This document shows positions 16,248 through 23,953 of a DNA stretch of 64,000 bases, piece after piece. Each line of letters opens with the position of its first letter. Positions within the stretch are counted from its first letter, which is position 1. Below the pieces are notes generated by a model that was given only the letters and a program-made list of their open reading frames with translations, did not search any database and was not told the DNA's origin. The stretch covers positions 1 through 64,000 of the forward strand of contig QAMJ01000017.1 in assembly GCA_003150355.1 (NCBI GenBank), in the 5' to 3' direction. The DNA is from Clostridiales bacterium (GTDB lineage Bacteria > Bacillota > Clostridia > Oscillospirales > Oscillospiraceae). Position numbers and translations under genes: made by a program.

Positions 16248-17408
16248 ATGGCAACACGAATCACAAATTATCAATGTCCTGCCTGTACGGGACCGCTCCA
16301 TTTTGTAGGAGAATCCGGCAGGCTGGAGTGCGATTACTGCGGCTCAAGCTTCGATATCGCAGAAATTGAAGCGTTCTACGCGGAAAAAGAAGCAAAAGCG
16401 GCGGAAGCGGCGCAGAAGCAGGAAGAAACGGAAGCGGCTCAAAAATCTGCCGAAGCGGAAGAACAGCAGACTGCCGCAGATGGCTCTGACTGGGACGCTT
16501 CCGGCCTGAGTGATGACTGGGGCGCGGACACAAGTAGCATGAAAGCATACTGCTGCCCGTCGTGTGGTGCGGAGTTGCTTTGCGACGCGACGACCGCAGC
16601 CACCTCCTGCCCATACTGCGGAAATCCGTCAGTGATTCCGGGGCAGTTCACCGGCATTTTGAAGCCCGACTTTGTGCTTCCCTTCAAGCTGAGCAAGGAG
16701 GACGCCATCAAGGAATTGAAGAAGCACTATCTCAAAAAGCCTCTGCTGCCATCGACCTTCTCCAAAGCCAACCATCTGGAGGAGATCAAGGGTGTGTATG
16801 TACCTTTCTGGATGTACGACGGCGAGGCCAGCGGAAGTGCGCAATTCCATGCTACCACTGTACATACCTACACCTCGGGAGATTATGAGATCACGGAGAC
16901 AAGCCACTATGATGTGCGACGCGCAGGCTCCATTGCCTTTGAAAAGATCCCGGTGGACGCGTCGAGCAAAATGCCGGATGATTACATGGACTCAATCGAA
17001 CCGTATGATTACGCGGAGCTTAAGCCGTTTTCCACAGCGTATCTGCCCGGATTTCTGGCGGACAAATACGATGTCAGCGTTGAAGACAGCCGGGAGCGGG
17101 CGGACAAGCGCTGCGCTGGCTCACTGCTGAGTGCGCTGGAGAGCACGGTTTCGGGCTACACTTCCTGCAATGAAACGAACCGGGATATCCACTTGAAGCG
17201 CGGCAAGGTGCATTACGCGCTGCTCCCTGTCTGGATTCTGAACACAAAATGGGAGGACAAGGACTTCCTCTTTGCAATGAACGGTCAGACGGGCAAGCTG
17301 GTAGGCAACCTTCCCGTCAGCACAAAGCGGGTAATTGGCCTGTTTGCGGCGATCGCGGCGCCGCTCATTGCCATCAGCGTGACAGCGCTGATGCTTATGG
17401 CACGATAG
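16248..17408 (+). CDS. Membrane-anchored double zinc-ribbon protein (TFIIB-type zinc ribbon)
   Basis: 386 aa. Two zinc ribbons are visible: YQCPACTGPL...LECDYCGSS at residues 8-32 and YCCPSCGAELL...TSCPYCGNPS near residue 105. They are separated by an Ala/Glu/Gln-rich coiled-coil linker. The central part has conserved aromatic motifs (YVPFWMYDGEASG, YALLPVWILNTKW) and one hydrophobic segment ends the protein (VIGLFAAIAAPLIAISVTAL). An alternative start at 16236 lies almost on top of the AAGGA site, so 16248 is preferred. Proteins like this commonly accompany TPM-domain proteins in Clostridia, as here 13 bases downstream. The role is unknown, possibly envelope quality control. Confidence 0.8.
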   Translation: MATRITNYQCPACTGPLHFVGESGRLECDYCGSSFDIAEIEAFYAEKEAKAAEAAQKQEETEAAQKSAEAEEQQTAADGSDWDASGLSDDWGADTSSMKAYCCPSCGAELLCDATTAATSCPYCGNPSVIPGQFTGILKPDFVLPFKLSKEDAIKELKKHYLKKPLLPSTFSKANHLEEIKGVYVPFWMYDGEASGSAQFHATTVHTYTSGDYEITETSHYDVRRAGSIAFEKIPVDASSKMPDDYMDSIEPYDYAELKPFSTAYLPGFLADKYDVSVEDSRERADKRCAGSLLSALESTVSGYTSCNETNRDIHLKRGKVHYALLPVWILNTKWEDKDFLFAMNGQTGKLVGNLPVSTKRVIGLFAAIAAPLIAISVTALMLMAR

Positions 17409-17421
17409 GGAGAGTTGAGAT

Positions 17422-18213
17422 ATGAAAAAAAGAATATGCTGTTTCCTGTTGGCGTTTCTGCTTGCGCTTGTATCCTGCGTGAGTGTGGCTGCGGCTGAGC
17501 AGACAGGTGCACAGCTTCCTTATGTGACAGACGCGGCCGGACTTCTCAGCGAAAACGAAAATATGCTATTGGAAAAGATGGCGGAAAGCGTATCCAAAAA
17601 GTATGGTGTCGGCGTTTACATCGTAACCGTGGAGGACTATCGGGACTTCCATTCTGAAGGCGTCTATAAGGCGACCTACACCATCTACCACGAATACACC
17701 ATGGGCGAGGGACCGAACCGCGATGGAATCATGCTCCTGCTCAGCATGGATGACCGCGACTGGGCAATGTTCTGCTTCGGCTCACGCTGCGAGTATGCGT
17801 TCAACAGCTATGGTCAGGAGAAGCTGGAAAAGGTTTTCCTCGACAATTTCGGTGAGAACGACTGGTACGGTGGCTTTGAGGATTACGTCAAAGAATGCAG
17901 CGTCTATCTGGAAAAGGCTTCCGCAGGAAAGCCCGTCCGGGCGAGCTTGTTCTTTCCAATCCTTATCGTGATCGGCCTTTCTCTGTTGGCAGCAGCCGCG
18001 ATCGTCGCTGTGATATGGCAGAAAATGGAAAATGTATCAGAAAAAGCAACCGCGAACGCCTACGTCTCCGCGGGACTCCGACTTACGGAACAAACAGATT
18101 GTTTTACCCATAAGACGACCTCCAGCAGAAAGATCGAGCGCAGCTCCTCCAGCGGCGGAAGCAGTCACAGCGAATCCGGCGGCGGCGGTTCCGGCCGAAG
18201 CGGGAAATTCTGA
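17422..18213 (+). CDS. TPM-domain membrane protein with Gly/Ser tail
   Basis: 263 aa. A signal peptide (MKKRICCFLLAFLLALVSCV) precedes a TPM (YgcG/Psb32-like) domain starting YVTDAAGLLSENENMLLEKM, with GVGVYIVTVEDY and GPNRDGIMLLLSMDDRDW. A transmembrane helix follows near residue 175 (FFPILIVIGLSLLAAAAIVA), then a cytosolic tail ending in a Ser/Gly-rich stretch (SSSSGGSSHSESGGGGSGRS). Related proteins have been described as phosphatase-like or as assembly factors, with no agreed function. It forms a pair with the zinc-ribbon protein. Confidence 0.88.
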   Translation: MKKRICCFLLAFLLALVSCVSVAAAEQTGAQLPYVTDAAGLLSENENMLLEKMAESVSKKYGVGVYIVTVEDYRDFHSEGVYKATYTIYHEYTMGEGPNRDGIMLLLSMDDRDWAMFCFGSRCEYAFNSYGQEKLEKVFLDNFGENDWYGGFEDYVKECSVYLEKASAGKPVRASLFFPILIVIGLSLLAAAAIVAVIWQKMENVSEKATANAYVSAGLRLTEQTDCFTHKTTSSRKIERSSSSGGSSHSESGGGGSGRSGKF

Positions 18214-18224
18214 AAGGAGCGGCT

Positions 18225-18608
18225 ACGAAAATAACACCCAGACGAGTGTTCGCACTATTGATGGCGACGGTTTTGCTATTGTCACTCTGTGCCTGCGCGC
18301 AGAAAATGCAAACGGAGCCCGACGAACCAAAAATGAATACTGCCAGCAAAATAATAGCGGCTGCTGAGCCGGACGGTATTTCGGATACGGCGGGCTGGGT
18401 GCAGCAGCGGCATAAACGGCGGACAAGCATGGTAAGCTTATCCGCCGTTTATTTTTTGAAGTGCCGGTCATGTATAACGTACTACATCAGTATGCGCAGA
18501 GCATCTATGATTTCTCTGGTGCAGGAAGAAAACACAATGCCGGAGAATACCAGAACGATAATAATAAGGAGCCAGATCCGCGCAGGAGAAACATGCCGAC
18601 TGGCGTGA
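18225..18608 (+). pseudogene. Small lipoprotein-like frame with ACG in place of a start codon
   Basis: AAGGAG sits five bases before ACG at 18225, exactly where ATG would be expected, and the frame continues KITPRRVFALLMATVLLLS with lipobox-like LCAC at about residue 24. The only standard alternative is GTG at 18246, inside the signal peptide and without a ribosome site. The frame then runs through the terminator hairpin at 18413. I interpret it as a decayed lipoprotein gene (lost start and lost stop), or less likely one using a rare ACG start. Confidence 0.4.
18413..18457 (+). terminator. Rho-independent terminator of the zinc-ribbon/TPM operon
   Basis: Arms TAAACGGCGGA and TCCGCCGTTTA with a 17-base loop, followed by TTTTTT at 18452. 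Confidence 0.8.
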
Positions 18609-18634
18609 GCCATAAAATCCCTTTGCTTTTTCAA
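18482..18634 (-). CDS. 50-residue basic membrane peptide with TTG start
   Basis: A near-perfect ribosome site (TTAGGAGGTGG) is followed 5 bases later by TTG at 18634. The frame encodes KKQRDFMAHASRHVSPARI, then a hydrophobic span (WLLIIIVLVFSGIVF) and a short end SSCTREIIDALRILM. An extended -10 (TGCTATAAT) lies about 100 bases upstream. I do not recognise a family. The basic N terminus and single span would suit a small membrane regulator, a toxin-like peptide or an anchor. The lack of an alternative explanation for such a strong ribosome site supports it. Confidence 0.6.
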   Translation of the reverse strand: MKKQRDFMAHASRHVSPARIWLLIIIVLVFSGIVFSSCTREIIDALRILM

Positions 18635-18730
18635 CAGTGCCACCTCCTAACGAACGGGGGTATACACAAAATAACGGAGAGGAGAACCTGCATCAACCGG
18701 AGAAAGGTCAGGACGCGGCTGCGCAGTGTT

Positions 18731-18771
18731 ATTATAGCAAAATAATCCTTTGTGATATGTGACTTTGTCAC
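18731..18771 (-). promoter_or_regulatory. Extended -10 promoter with CRP/FNR-like palindrome near -41
   Basis: Minus-strand TGCTATAAT (hexamer at 18731-18736) without a good -35. Instead the palindrome GTGACTTTGTCAC at 18759-18771 is centred about 41 bases upstream of the expected start site, the classic position for class II activation by CRP/FNR proteins. A CRP/FNR-family gene lies at 20384. The promoter would drive the 50-residue peptide gene. Confidence 0.5.
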
Positions 18772-18867
18772 GGAGAAATCAAAAGAAAAAGAGTAAGCTT
18801 ATTGAGGTAGGAATTGTCGTTGTATTCGGAAGGCCCTGCCCCGCATATACGGGCAAAGGAGGGAAAT

Positions 18868-19185
18868 ATGTGTATTAACAGACTTGTTAAGCTGAACCCG
18901 GTCAATTTTGACGAAGAGGTGCTCTGCTCGGATATTCCTGTGCTTGTCGGCTTCTGCGCCTCCTGGAGCAAGGCAGGGAGGGGAGTGGAGGCGCTGCTGT
19001 CAAGAATATCCGTGCTTGAAGCCGGCCGAGTAAAGGTATGCAAATTCAATGTGGACGAAGATCCTATGTTTGCACTCCGGCGCGGAGTGAGAGACATCCC
19101 TACGGTGATGCTGTTCAAAAAAGGACGTCTTGTTGATCTGTCAGTAGGTCTGCGCCCGGAAGCGGAGCTTATTGAGCTGCTTTAG
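18868..19185 (+). CDS. Thioredoxin-fold protein lacking both active-site cysteines
   Basis: 105 aa from ATG 18868, preceded by AAAGGAGGG. The pattern of a small thioredoxin is intact (PVLVGFCASWSKAGRGVEAL, VCKFNVDEDPMFALRRGVRD, cis-Pro in IPTVMLFKKGRLVDLSVG). The WCGPC motif is replaced by WSKAG: S34 and G37 stand where the redox cysteines should be. The two other cysteines near it (C20, C30) are not in a CxxC arrangement. It cannot act as a normal dithiol reductase. A structural, chaperone or regulatory role is inferred. The gene lies beside two Fur-family regulators, a context of metal or peroxide stress. Confidence 0.85.
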   Translation: MCINRLVKLNPVNFDEEVLCSDIPVLVGFCASWSKAGRGVEALLSRISVLEAGRVKVCKFNVDEDPMFALRRGVRDIPTVMLFKKGRLVDLSVGLRPEAELIELL

Positions 19186-19195
19186 GGAGCAGCAA

Positions 19196-19642
19196 TTATA
19201 CATCGTGGAGCGCCGTTTCGGGCGCGGTGAGCCCCCGCTTACGCTCCTGGCATTTGGGGCAAAGCCCCTCAAACACTGTCCTGTGCCGGAATACTGTGTA
19301 TCCGGAAGCTTCGGCAACATCCCTGTCCGCATCATGGTGATACTCAAGCGGCACGTTTCTCACCGTGCCGCAGCCGGTGCAGTAAAGGTGATAGTGGAAA
19401 TCTGTCCGGATTTCATAGCGATCGGCACCGGGGACACGGACATGTGTGATCTCGCCTGCGTCCGCAAGATAATTAAGATTGCGGTATACCGTCCCGCGGC
19501 TGATCTTACTGTCAGTACTCCTGACCTCTATAAATATCTGATCCGCGCTCGGATGATCCGTATGTCTACGGACAGCATCAAGAATCAATTTGCGCTGGCG
19601 TGTGTCTCTGTGCTGCTTCACTGTCATTACCTGAACTTTCAA
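19196..19642 (-). CDS. Fur-family metal or peroxide regulator (first of two)
   Basis: 148 aa if TTG 19642 is used; ATG 19627 (MTVKQHRDTRQRKLILDAVR) is the alternative. The winged helix (HPSADQIFIEV, ISRGTVYRNLNYLADAGEI) is followed by the dimerisation domain with metal ligands HYHLYCTGCG and a C-terminal CPKC, giving two CxxC pairs for structural zinc. The pattern DRYEIRTDFHYH is compatible with PerR or Fur, not decisive. Its promoter overlaps an AT-rich palindrome (19660-19680), suggesting autoregulation. It is convergent with the thioredoxin-fold gene, 10 bases away. Confidence 0.9.
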   Translation of the reverse strand: MKVQVMTVKQHRDTRQRKLILDAVRRHTDHPSADQIFIEVRSTDSKISRGTVYRNLNYLADAGEITHVRVPGADRYEIRTDFHYHLYCTGCGTVRNVPLEYHHDADRDVAEASGYTVFRHRTVFEGLCPKCQERKRGLTAPETALHDV

Positions 19643-19659
19643 TGTAAATATTCAAAAAA

Positions 19660-19695
19660 CTATATTATTATATAATATAGCAAGTCAGGTGTCAA
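19660..19695 (-). promoter_or_regulatory. Promoter of the first Fur-family gene with overlapping palindromic operator
   Basis: On the minus strand, TTGACA (19690-19695) and TATAAT (19667-19672) are separated by exactly 17 bases. The -10 lies inside a perfect 21-bp palindrome at 19660-19680 (CTATATTA, 5 bases, TAATATAG), similar in composition to Fur/PerR boxes. Binding there would block the polymerase. Confidence 0.75.
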
Positions 19696-19802
19696 CAAGC
19701 ATGACTCTGCCTAATGCCACGTTCGCAATCACGGCACATGCCGTGATTGCGTCTATACAGTAGGCAAATATTTGTTTTGTAATGCAAAAGCTAAAACATG
19801 CA

Positions 19803-19854
19803 TTGACGCAGAAAGACAAACATGGTAAAGTAGTATTGAGATTCGGTCTCAATA
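19803..19854 (+). promoter_or_regulatory. Promoter and operator of the second Fur-family gene
   Basis: TTGACG (19803), 17-base spacer, TAAAGT (19826). The palindrome TATTGAGA / TCTCAATA with a 5-base centre (19834-19854) covers the expected start site, suggesting repression, most simply by the encoded regulator. Its sequence differs from the palindrome at the other Fur-family promoter. Confidence 0.7.
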
Positions 19855-19884
19855 TCAATTCTGCCGAAAGGAGCTTGCTTTGCT

Positions 19885-20319
19885 ATGGTGCGTCTGGATG
19901 ACTTGATGCATAGAAGGCTGATATTGGAAACGCTGAAAGAGCGTGATGACCACCCGACCGCCGAGCAGATATATTTCTACGTCAGGGCGCAGGCAGACAG
20001 CGTAAGCCGGGCTGCGGTTTACCGGAATCTGCGCGCTTTGCAGGCGCAGGGAGAAGTGGTCCGCGTCGGTCAGACAGGCCCGGAGCGGTTCGACCATATT
20101 GTTCATCCGCACTACCACATTCTGTGCACAAACTGCGGAAAGCTGAGCAACGCTCCGGTCGACTACCAAAGGAAGCTTGATCTTGAAGCGGCGGATGCAA
20201 CAGATTACATTGTCAGCAGACACTACCTTCTTTTTGAGGGGATATGCCCGGATTGCCAGAAATGGGCGATCGATCAGTGCTTGGGGATGGAGCTGCCGTT
20301 GTCGGCGGAACGCAGCTGA
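19885..20319 (+). CDS. Fur-family metal or peroxide regulator (second, PerR-like)
   Basis: 144 aa. Helix-turn-helix HPTAEQIYFYVRAQ and VSRAAVYRNLRALQAQGEVV, then ERFDHIVHPHYHILCTNCGK and ICPDCQK, with the two zinc-binding CxxC pairs. The RFDxxxxxHYHxxCxxCG arrangement is that of PerR-type sensors, in which a His/Asp-bound metal is oxidised by peroxide, but Fur or Zur cannot be ruled out by eye. AAAGGAG lies 11 bases before the ATG. The different operator from the neighbouring Fur-family gene suggests that the two sense different signals. Confidence 0.9.
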   Translation: MVRLDDLMHRRLILETLKERDDHPTAEQIYFYVRAQADSVSRAAVYRNLRALQAQGEVVRVGQTGPERFDHIVHPHYHILCTNCGKLSNAPVDYQRKLDLEAADATDYIVSRHYLLFEGICPDCQKWAIDQCLGMELPLSAERS

Positions 20320-20383
20320 TTCATCACTGCCGTAAAGCGGTATATTTCAAAAACCCGACAACACTTAGGTGAGGAGGGGCAGC

Positions 20384-21043
20384 ATGGAGAAAATCAAAAG
20401 CCTGTTGCCGATGCTTCCTTATTGGCGGGAGCTTAATGAGGGGCAAAGGGAGCTTATCGCAAAGGGGGCGTTTTTCCGCCGCTTTGAACAGGGAGAGCAT
20501 ATACACGGCGGGTTTGGACAGTGCTACATTCTGAGAGGCTGCATAAGGGTGAGCGTTATTTCCGCACAGGGGCGTGAGATCAGCCTTTTCCGGCTGCACT
20601 CCGGTGAGCTGTGCGTGCTTTCCGCTTCAACAGCATTCAACCAGATAACCTTTGACACCTACCTTACCGCAGATACGGAGTGCGAGCTTTTAGCCGTAAG
20701 CGTCGAAACCGTCCACACCTTGATGAAGAGCAATGTTCATTTCCGCTGCTTTATGTATGAGCTCTTAGCCGAGCGCTTTTTAAGGGTAATGCCGGCGATG
20801 CAGGAAGTGCTTTTTATGAGCTTTGAGCAGCGTCTTGCCGCCTTTTTTGTCCGGGAGCATGACCGTACTGGTTTGACGGAGCTGTACATGACGCATGACC
20901 AGATAGCCCAGCAGACAAGCTCTGTAAGGGAGGTCGTGGCAAGGCGGATTAAAATGTTTGCCGCCGAGGGTCTTGTTGAGCAGCGTCGCGGCGCGGTGCG
21001 GCTTATTGACATACCGGCGCTCCGTGCATTGATGTGCAAATAG
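20384..21043 (+). CDS. CRP/FNR-family transcriptional regulator
   Basis: 219 aa starting MEKIKSLLPMLPYWREL after GAGGAGGGG. The cNMP-type beta-barrel covers residues 15-120 (FFRRFEQGEHIHGGFGQCYI, REISLFRLHSGELCVLSAS). A long dimerisation helix follows, and the C-terminal winged helix has HDQIAQQTSSVREVVARRIK as recognition unit. There is no N-terminal cysteine cluster as in FNR. The sensor ligand is unknown. Possible targets include the GTGAC/GTCAC palindrome at 18759 and the glycosyltransferase genes downstream. Confidence 0.9.
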   Translation: MEKIKSLLPMLPYWRELNEGQRELIAKGAFFRRFEQGEHIHGGFGQCYILRGCIRVSVISAQGREISLFRLHSGELCVLSASTAFNQITFDTYLTADTECELLAVSVETVHTLMKSNVHFRCFMYELLAERFLRVMPAMQEVLFMSFEQRLAAFFVREHDRTGLTELYMTHDQIAQQTSSVREVVARRIKMFAAEGLVEQRRGAVRLIDIPALRALMCK

Positions 21044-21063
21044 ATATTGGGGCTCTTTATTTA

Positions 21064-21095
21064 GTCCGTGACCGTGACCCGGTCACGGACTTTTT
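21064..21095 (+). terminator. Terminator of the CRP/FNR-family gene
   Basis: Perfect arms GTCCGTGACC and GGTCACGGAC with a 7-base loop, followed by TTTTT. Confidence 0.9.
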
Positions 21096-21449
21096 GTAAA
21101 ATGCAGTGTATATTATATATGGGAGTATATAAGTTTGCGGCTGACGACTGCATTGCGGACTCTGACAGCCAGTCGAGAATCGGGGGCTGTAAGTGTTACA
21201 CTGCCTGTATTTCTCACAAACAGAGTATCTTCCATGGAACCGCAGGCCTTCTGGATCTATGCTTCACCTCATATATCCAAGTCTCTCCTACAGTTCACAC
21301 CTCCCCGTGTTTATGCTTAGCCCTTTACTTGGCTTTCGAAAAGAGCCTGCGGTTCTTTTAATTGACTATTTGAAGTTTTCTTATATGAAAAAGTCCGATC
21401 AACCTCAGTGTTCTTGACCGGTTCATACAACAACCTTCGTTTTACCGAC

Positions 21450-21498
21450 AAAGGCCGCTCAAGTCCCGACACTGCCGAAAGGACTTGTGCGGTCTTTT
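21450..21498 (+). terminator. Terminator or attenuator in the leader of the glycosyltransferase operon
   Basis: Arms AAAGGCCGCTCAAGTCC and GGACTTGTGCGGTCTTT pair with one mismatch and a G-U, followed by TTTT, only about 33 bases before the first glycosyltransferase start. The 21100-21450 region before it has no coding frame I can support, so a regulated leader or a small RNA ending here is possible. Confidence 0.6.
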
Positions 21499-21530
21499 AA
21501 TACCATTGATCGACAGAGGGGAGGAAGAAT

Positions 21531-22691
21531 ATGAAAATTGCACTGGGGATGATAGTCCGGGACTTCATTTCCGCACATCCGCTCATAGACTTTCTGGACA
21601 ATGCGGAAACATACGGCCATCAAATTGACCGGGTGATTGTCGTGTACTCGCACAGTATGAGCCGCTCGGCGCTGTTTGCCTTGGAGGAACGGACAAAGGT
21701 ATCACTGATAGAGCTTCACAATTACCGCCGCGCATACGGAGAATTCAACAAGCTGGGCGTCAGCGATAAGTCAGTGGATGCCCTGCTGTATTCCGAGCTT
21801 TTGTCAGAGCACGGACTGATACCTTACGGCTTTAACCGGAACCATGTGCTCATGGAGGCACTGTTTGAGGATATTGATCTGCTCATCTTCGTTGATTCCG
21901 ACGTGCAGCCGAGAGTTCTTAGAAAGAACCGGGAGGGAAGGCTGTGGTTTGACGATGTGGATTTTGTGGGCAGCCACGCGAGAGGCATCGCCCGCGGGGT
22001 GGACATCACAACGAGCGATTATTCCGGCTATAACATTCTTCCACCCGCGCACTTCAACGGCATGGACGCGCTCCTGTATGGGCTGCATAAGGACGAGATG
22101 TCTCTGTTCTGGAAGGACGGCTTTTTCCATAAATGCCTGACCATCCAGAAATCCGCCATACCGAGGCAAAAGTGGACAAACAAGCTCCTCGGGGGCAACC
22201 TCGGAATAAAAATGGATGCATTCCCTAAGCTTCCGCCGTTCTTCTCCCCGCACTATTTCTATAACGGACAGCCGTTTCTTGCGCGCGGAGAGGATACTTT
22301 CATGGGAATTGCCGCAGAGCAGGGGCACCTGAGCTGCATGGATATCGACGTGCACATCTTTCACGATACCTATGGCAACTACCCCGTCCTGCCGGACCTC
22401 CGGGAAAGCCGGCGCGTGCGCGACAGGTTCTTCTACGCCTGCACAGGATGGATAGGCAGGAATGTTTTTCTGCGCTGGCGCGAGGGCTGCTCCTCAGCGG
22501 AATACACATGGAGACTGAAGCAGCTTGAAATGGGAGCACGCGGACTGTGTGAGTACACTAAGGACGAGCGGTTTATGGAGCTGCCGCAGATTGCGAGAGC
22601 GGCGGAGGGCTGCCTTGAGAGCATGGTAAACCAGTATTTCAACACGGCGAAGGCATGGCAGGAATTTATGGAAAGGCGGTACGGAACATGA
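21531..22691 (+). CDS. Glycosyltransferase-like protein (GT-A fold), first of three
   Basis: 386 aa, start preceded by GGGGAGGAAG. The N terminus MKIALGMIVRDFISAHPLID begins a Rossmann-like strand. A metal-binding acidic motif LLIFVDSDVQPR near residue 120 and the later GEDTFMGIAAEQGHLSCMDI (a GED-type motif) fit GT-A, family-2-like nucleotide-sugar transferases. No transmembrane helix is seen. Acceptor and donor are unknown. The stop overlaps the start of the next gene (ATGA), so the products are probably made together. It may belong to glycosylation of a surface polymer or of the pilus encoded downstream. Confidence 0.7.
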   Translation: MKIALGMIVRDFISAHPLIDFLDNAETYGHQIDRVIVVYSHSMSRSALFALEERTKVSLIELHNYRRAYGEFNKLGVSDKSVDALLYSELLSEHGLIPYGFNRNHVLMEALFEDIDLLIFVDSDVQPRVLRKNREGRLWFDDVDFVGSHARGIARGVDITTSDYSGYNILPPAHFNGMDALLYGLHKDEMSLFWKDGFFHKCLTIQKSAIPRQKWTNKLLGGNLGIKMDAFPKLPPFFSPHYFYNGQPFLARGEDTFMGIAAEQGHLSCMDIDVHIFHDTYGNYPVLPDLRESRRVRDRFFYACTGWIGRNVFLRWREGCSSAEYTWRLKQLEMGARGLCEYTKDERFMELPQIARAAEGCLESMVNQYFNTAKAWQEFMERRYGT

Positions 22692-23911
22692 GAATAATGC
22701 TTGTCAATCACTTCCCGCTCGACGGCTCCGGCAGCGGCACATACACAAAGAACATAGCCGTGCACCTTGCCATGCGGGGGCATCAGGTGTGCGTTGTTTT
22801 CCCAGAAAACGAAGCTCCGCAGGAGATTCCCGGCGTGAGCATGAGATATGTTCGCTTCTCCCGGTACGTCCCACGCAAGGACGCGCTGCCGTTTAATTTC
22901 CCATGCTTCACGACCCATCCGAGGAGCGTGACCACCTTCGGCGATCTGGACGGCGGCGAGCTTGCGCAGTATCTGACGGCGTTTGACACGGCCATAATGC
23001 AGGCAATAGATGAATTTAAGCCGGAGCTTATACATGCGCAGCACGTATGGTGCCTTGCGTGGCTGTCGGCGCAGCACGGGATACCGACCGTCATCACAAC
23101 GCACGGCACGGATCTCATGGGCTGTGAGAAATGGCCGGAGTTTCAGGGCTTTGCGGAGCTGGCGGCAAAGCGCTGCGAAAAGATCATCGCGGTTTCAGGA
23201 GACAATATGCGCGCGCTGCATTGCCGGTTTCCGGAGACGGTGGAGAGAACGGTGCTTTTGCACAACGGCTACAACGAGGATGTGTTCTTCCCCGTGGACG
23301 CAAACCGGGAGGAGCTGATGTCCTCTCTCGGCATCAATTATAACGGTGAACAGATAGTCCTCTTCGTAGGGAAGCTGACGGCGTTCAAGGGCGCGGATAC
23401 ATTGCTCAGGGCGGCAAAGCAGTATGAACGTCTGGAAAAGGGGAAGATCATAACCCTTATCGTCGGCAGCGGCGATGAGCGGAAAAAACTTGAAGCGCTC
23501 AAAGACTCGCTCGGCCTGAAGGGAGTGTTTTTCCTCGGCCACAGGGAGCAGGAGGAGCTGCGCAGGCTGTACAGCACGGCCGACGTGCTTGCCGTGCCCT
23601 CGCGCAAGGAGCCTTTCGGACTTGTCGCGCTCGAGGCGATGGCGTGCGGCCTGCCTGTCGTTGCTTCAAACGAGGGCGGCCTGCCTGAGTTCATAAACAG
23701 CGAGGTGGGCGCGCTTGTCCCCGTTGATAATGAGGACATGCTCTGCGGTGCGATACTTGAGGAGTTGCTGCGCAGCCATGAGGATCCCCGCAGAAGGGCG
23801 GAAATATCCCGCTATGTAAAGGAGCGCTTCACGCAGCGGCTGTTTGTTATCAAGCTTGAGCAGCTGTATGCGTCAACGCTGTCCATTCCGCGCAGGCTCA
23901 GGAACCGCTGA
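22688..23911 (+). CDS. GT4-family (GT-B) glycosyltransferase
   Basis: 407 aa starting at 22688, overlapping the previous stop. Typical GT-B features: MRIMLVNHFPLDGSGSGTYT with a glycine-rich N-terminal loop, LIHAQHVWCLAWLSAQHGIP, VITTHGTDLMG, the central VLFVGKLTAFKGADTLLRAA, and the C-terminal nucleotide-sugar motif PSRKEPFGLVALEAMACGLP with EGGLPEF (EX7E motif). Retaining sugar transferase acting in the cytoplasm. Substrate is not determinable. Middle gene of a three-gene operon. Confidence 0.92.
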   Translation: MRIMLVNHFPLDGSGSGTYTKNIAVHLAMRGHQVCVVFPENEAPQEIPGVSMRYVRFSRYVPRKDALPFNFPCFTTHPRSVTTFGDLDGGELAQYLTAFDTAIMQAIDEFKPELIHAQHVWCLAWLSAQHGIPTVITTHGTDLMGCEKWPEFQGFAELAAKRCEKIIAVSGDNMRALHCRFPETVERTVLLHNGYNEDVFFPVDANREELMSSLGINYNGEQIVLFVGKLTAFKGADTLLRAAKQYERLEKGKIITLIVGSGDERKKLEALKDSLGLKGVFFLGHREQEELRRLYSTADVLAVPSRKEPFGLVALEAMACGLPVVASNEGGLPEFINSEVGALVPVDNEDMLCGAILEELLRSHEDPRRRAEISRYVKERFTQRLFVIKLEQLYASTLSIPRRLRNR

Positions 23912-23953
23912 GCCGTTTTTTGAAAAGAATTATATAAGGAGTTAAGGCGGCAG

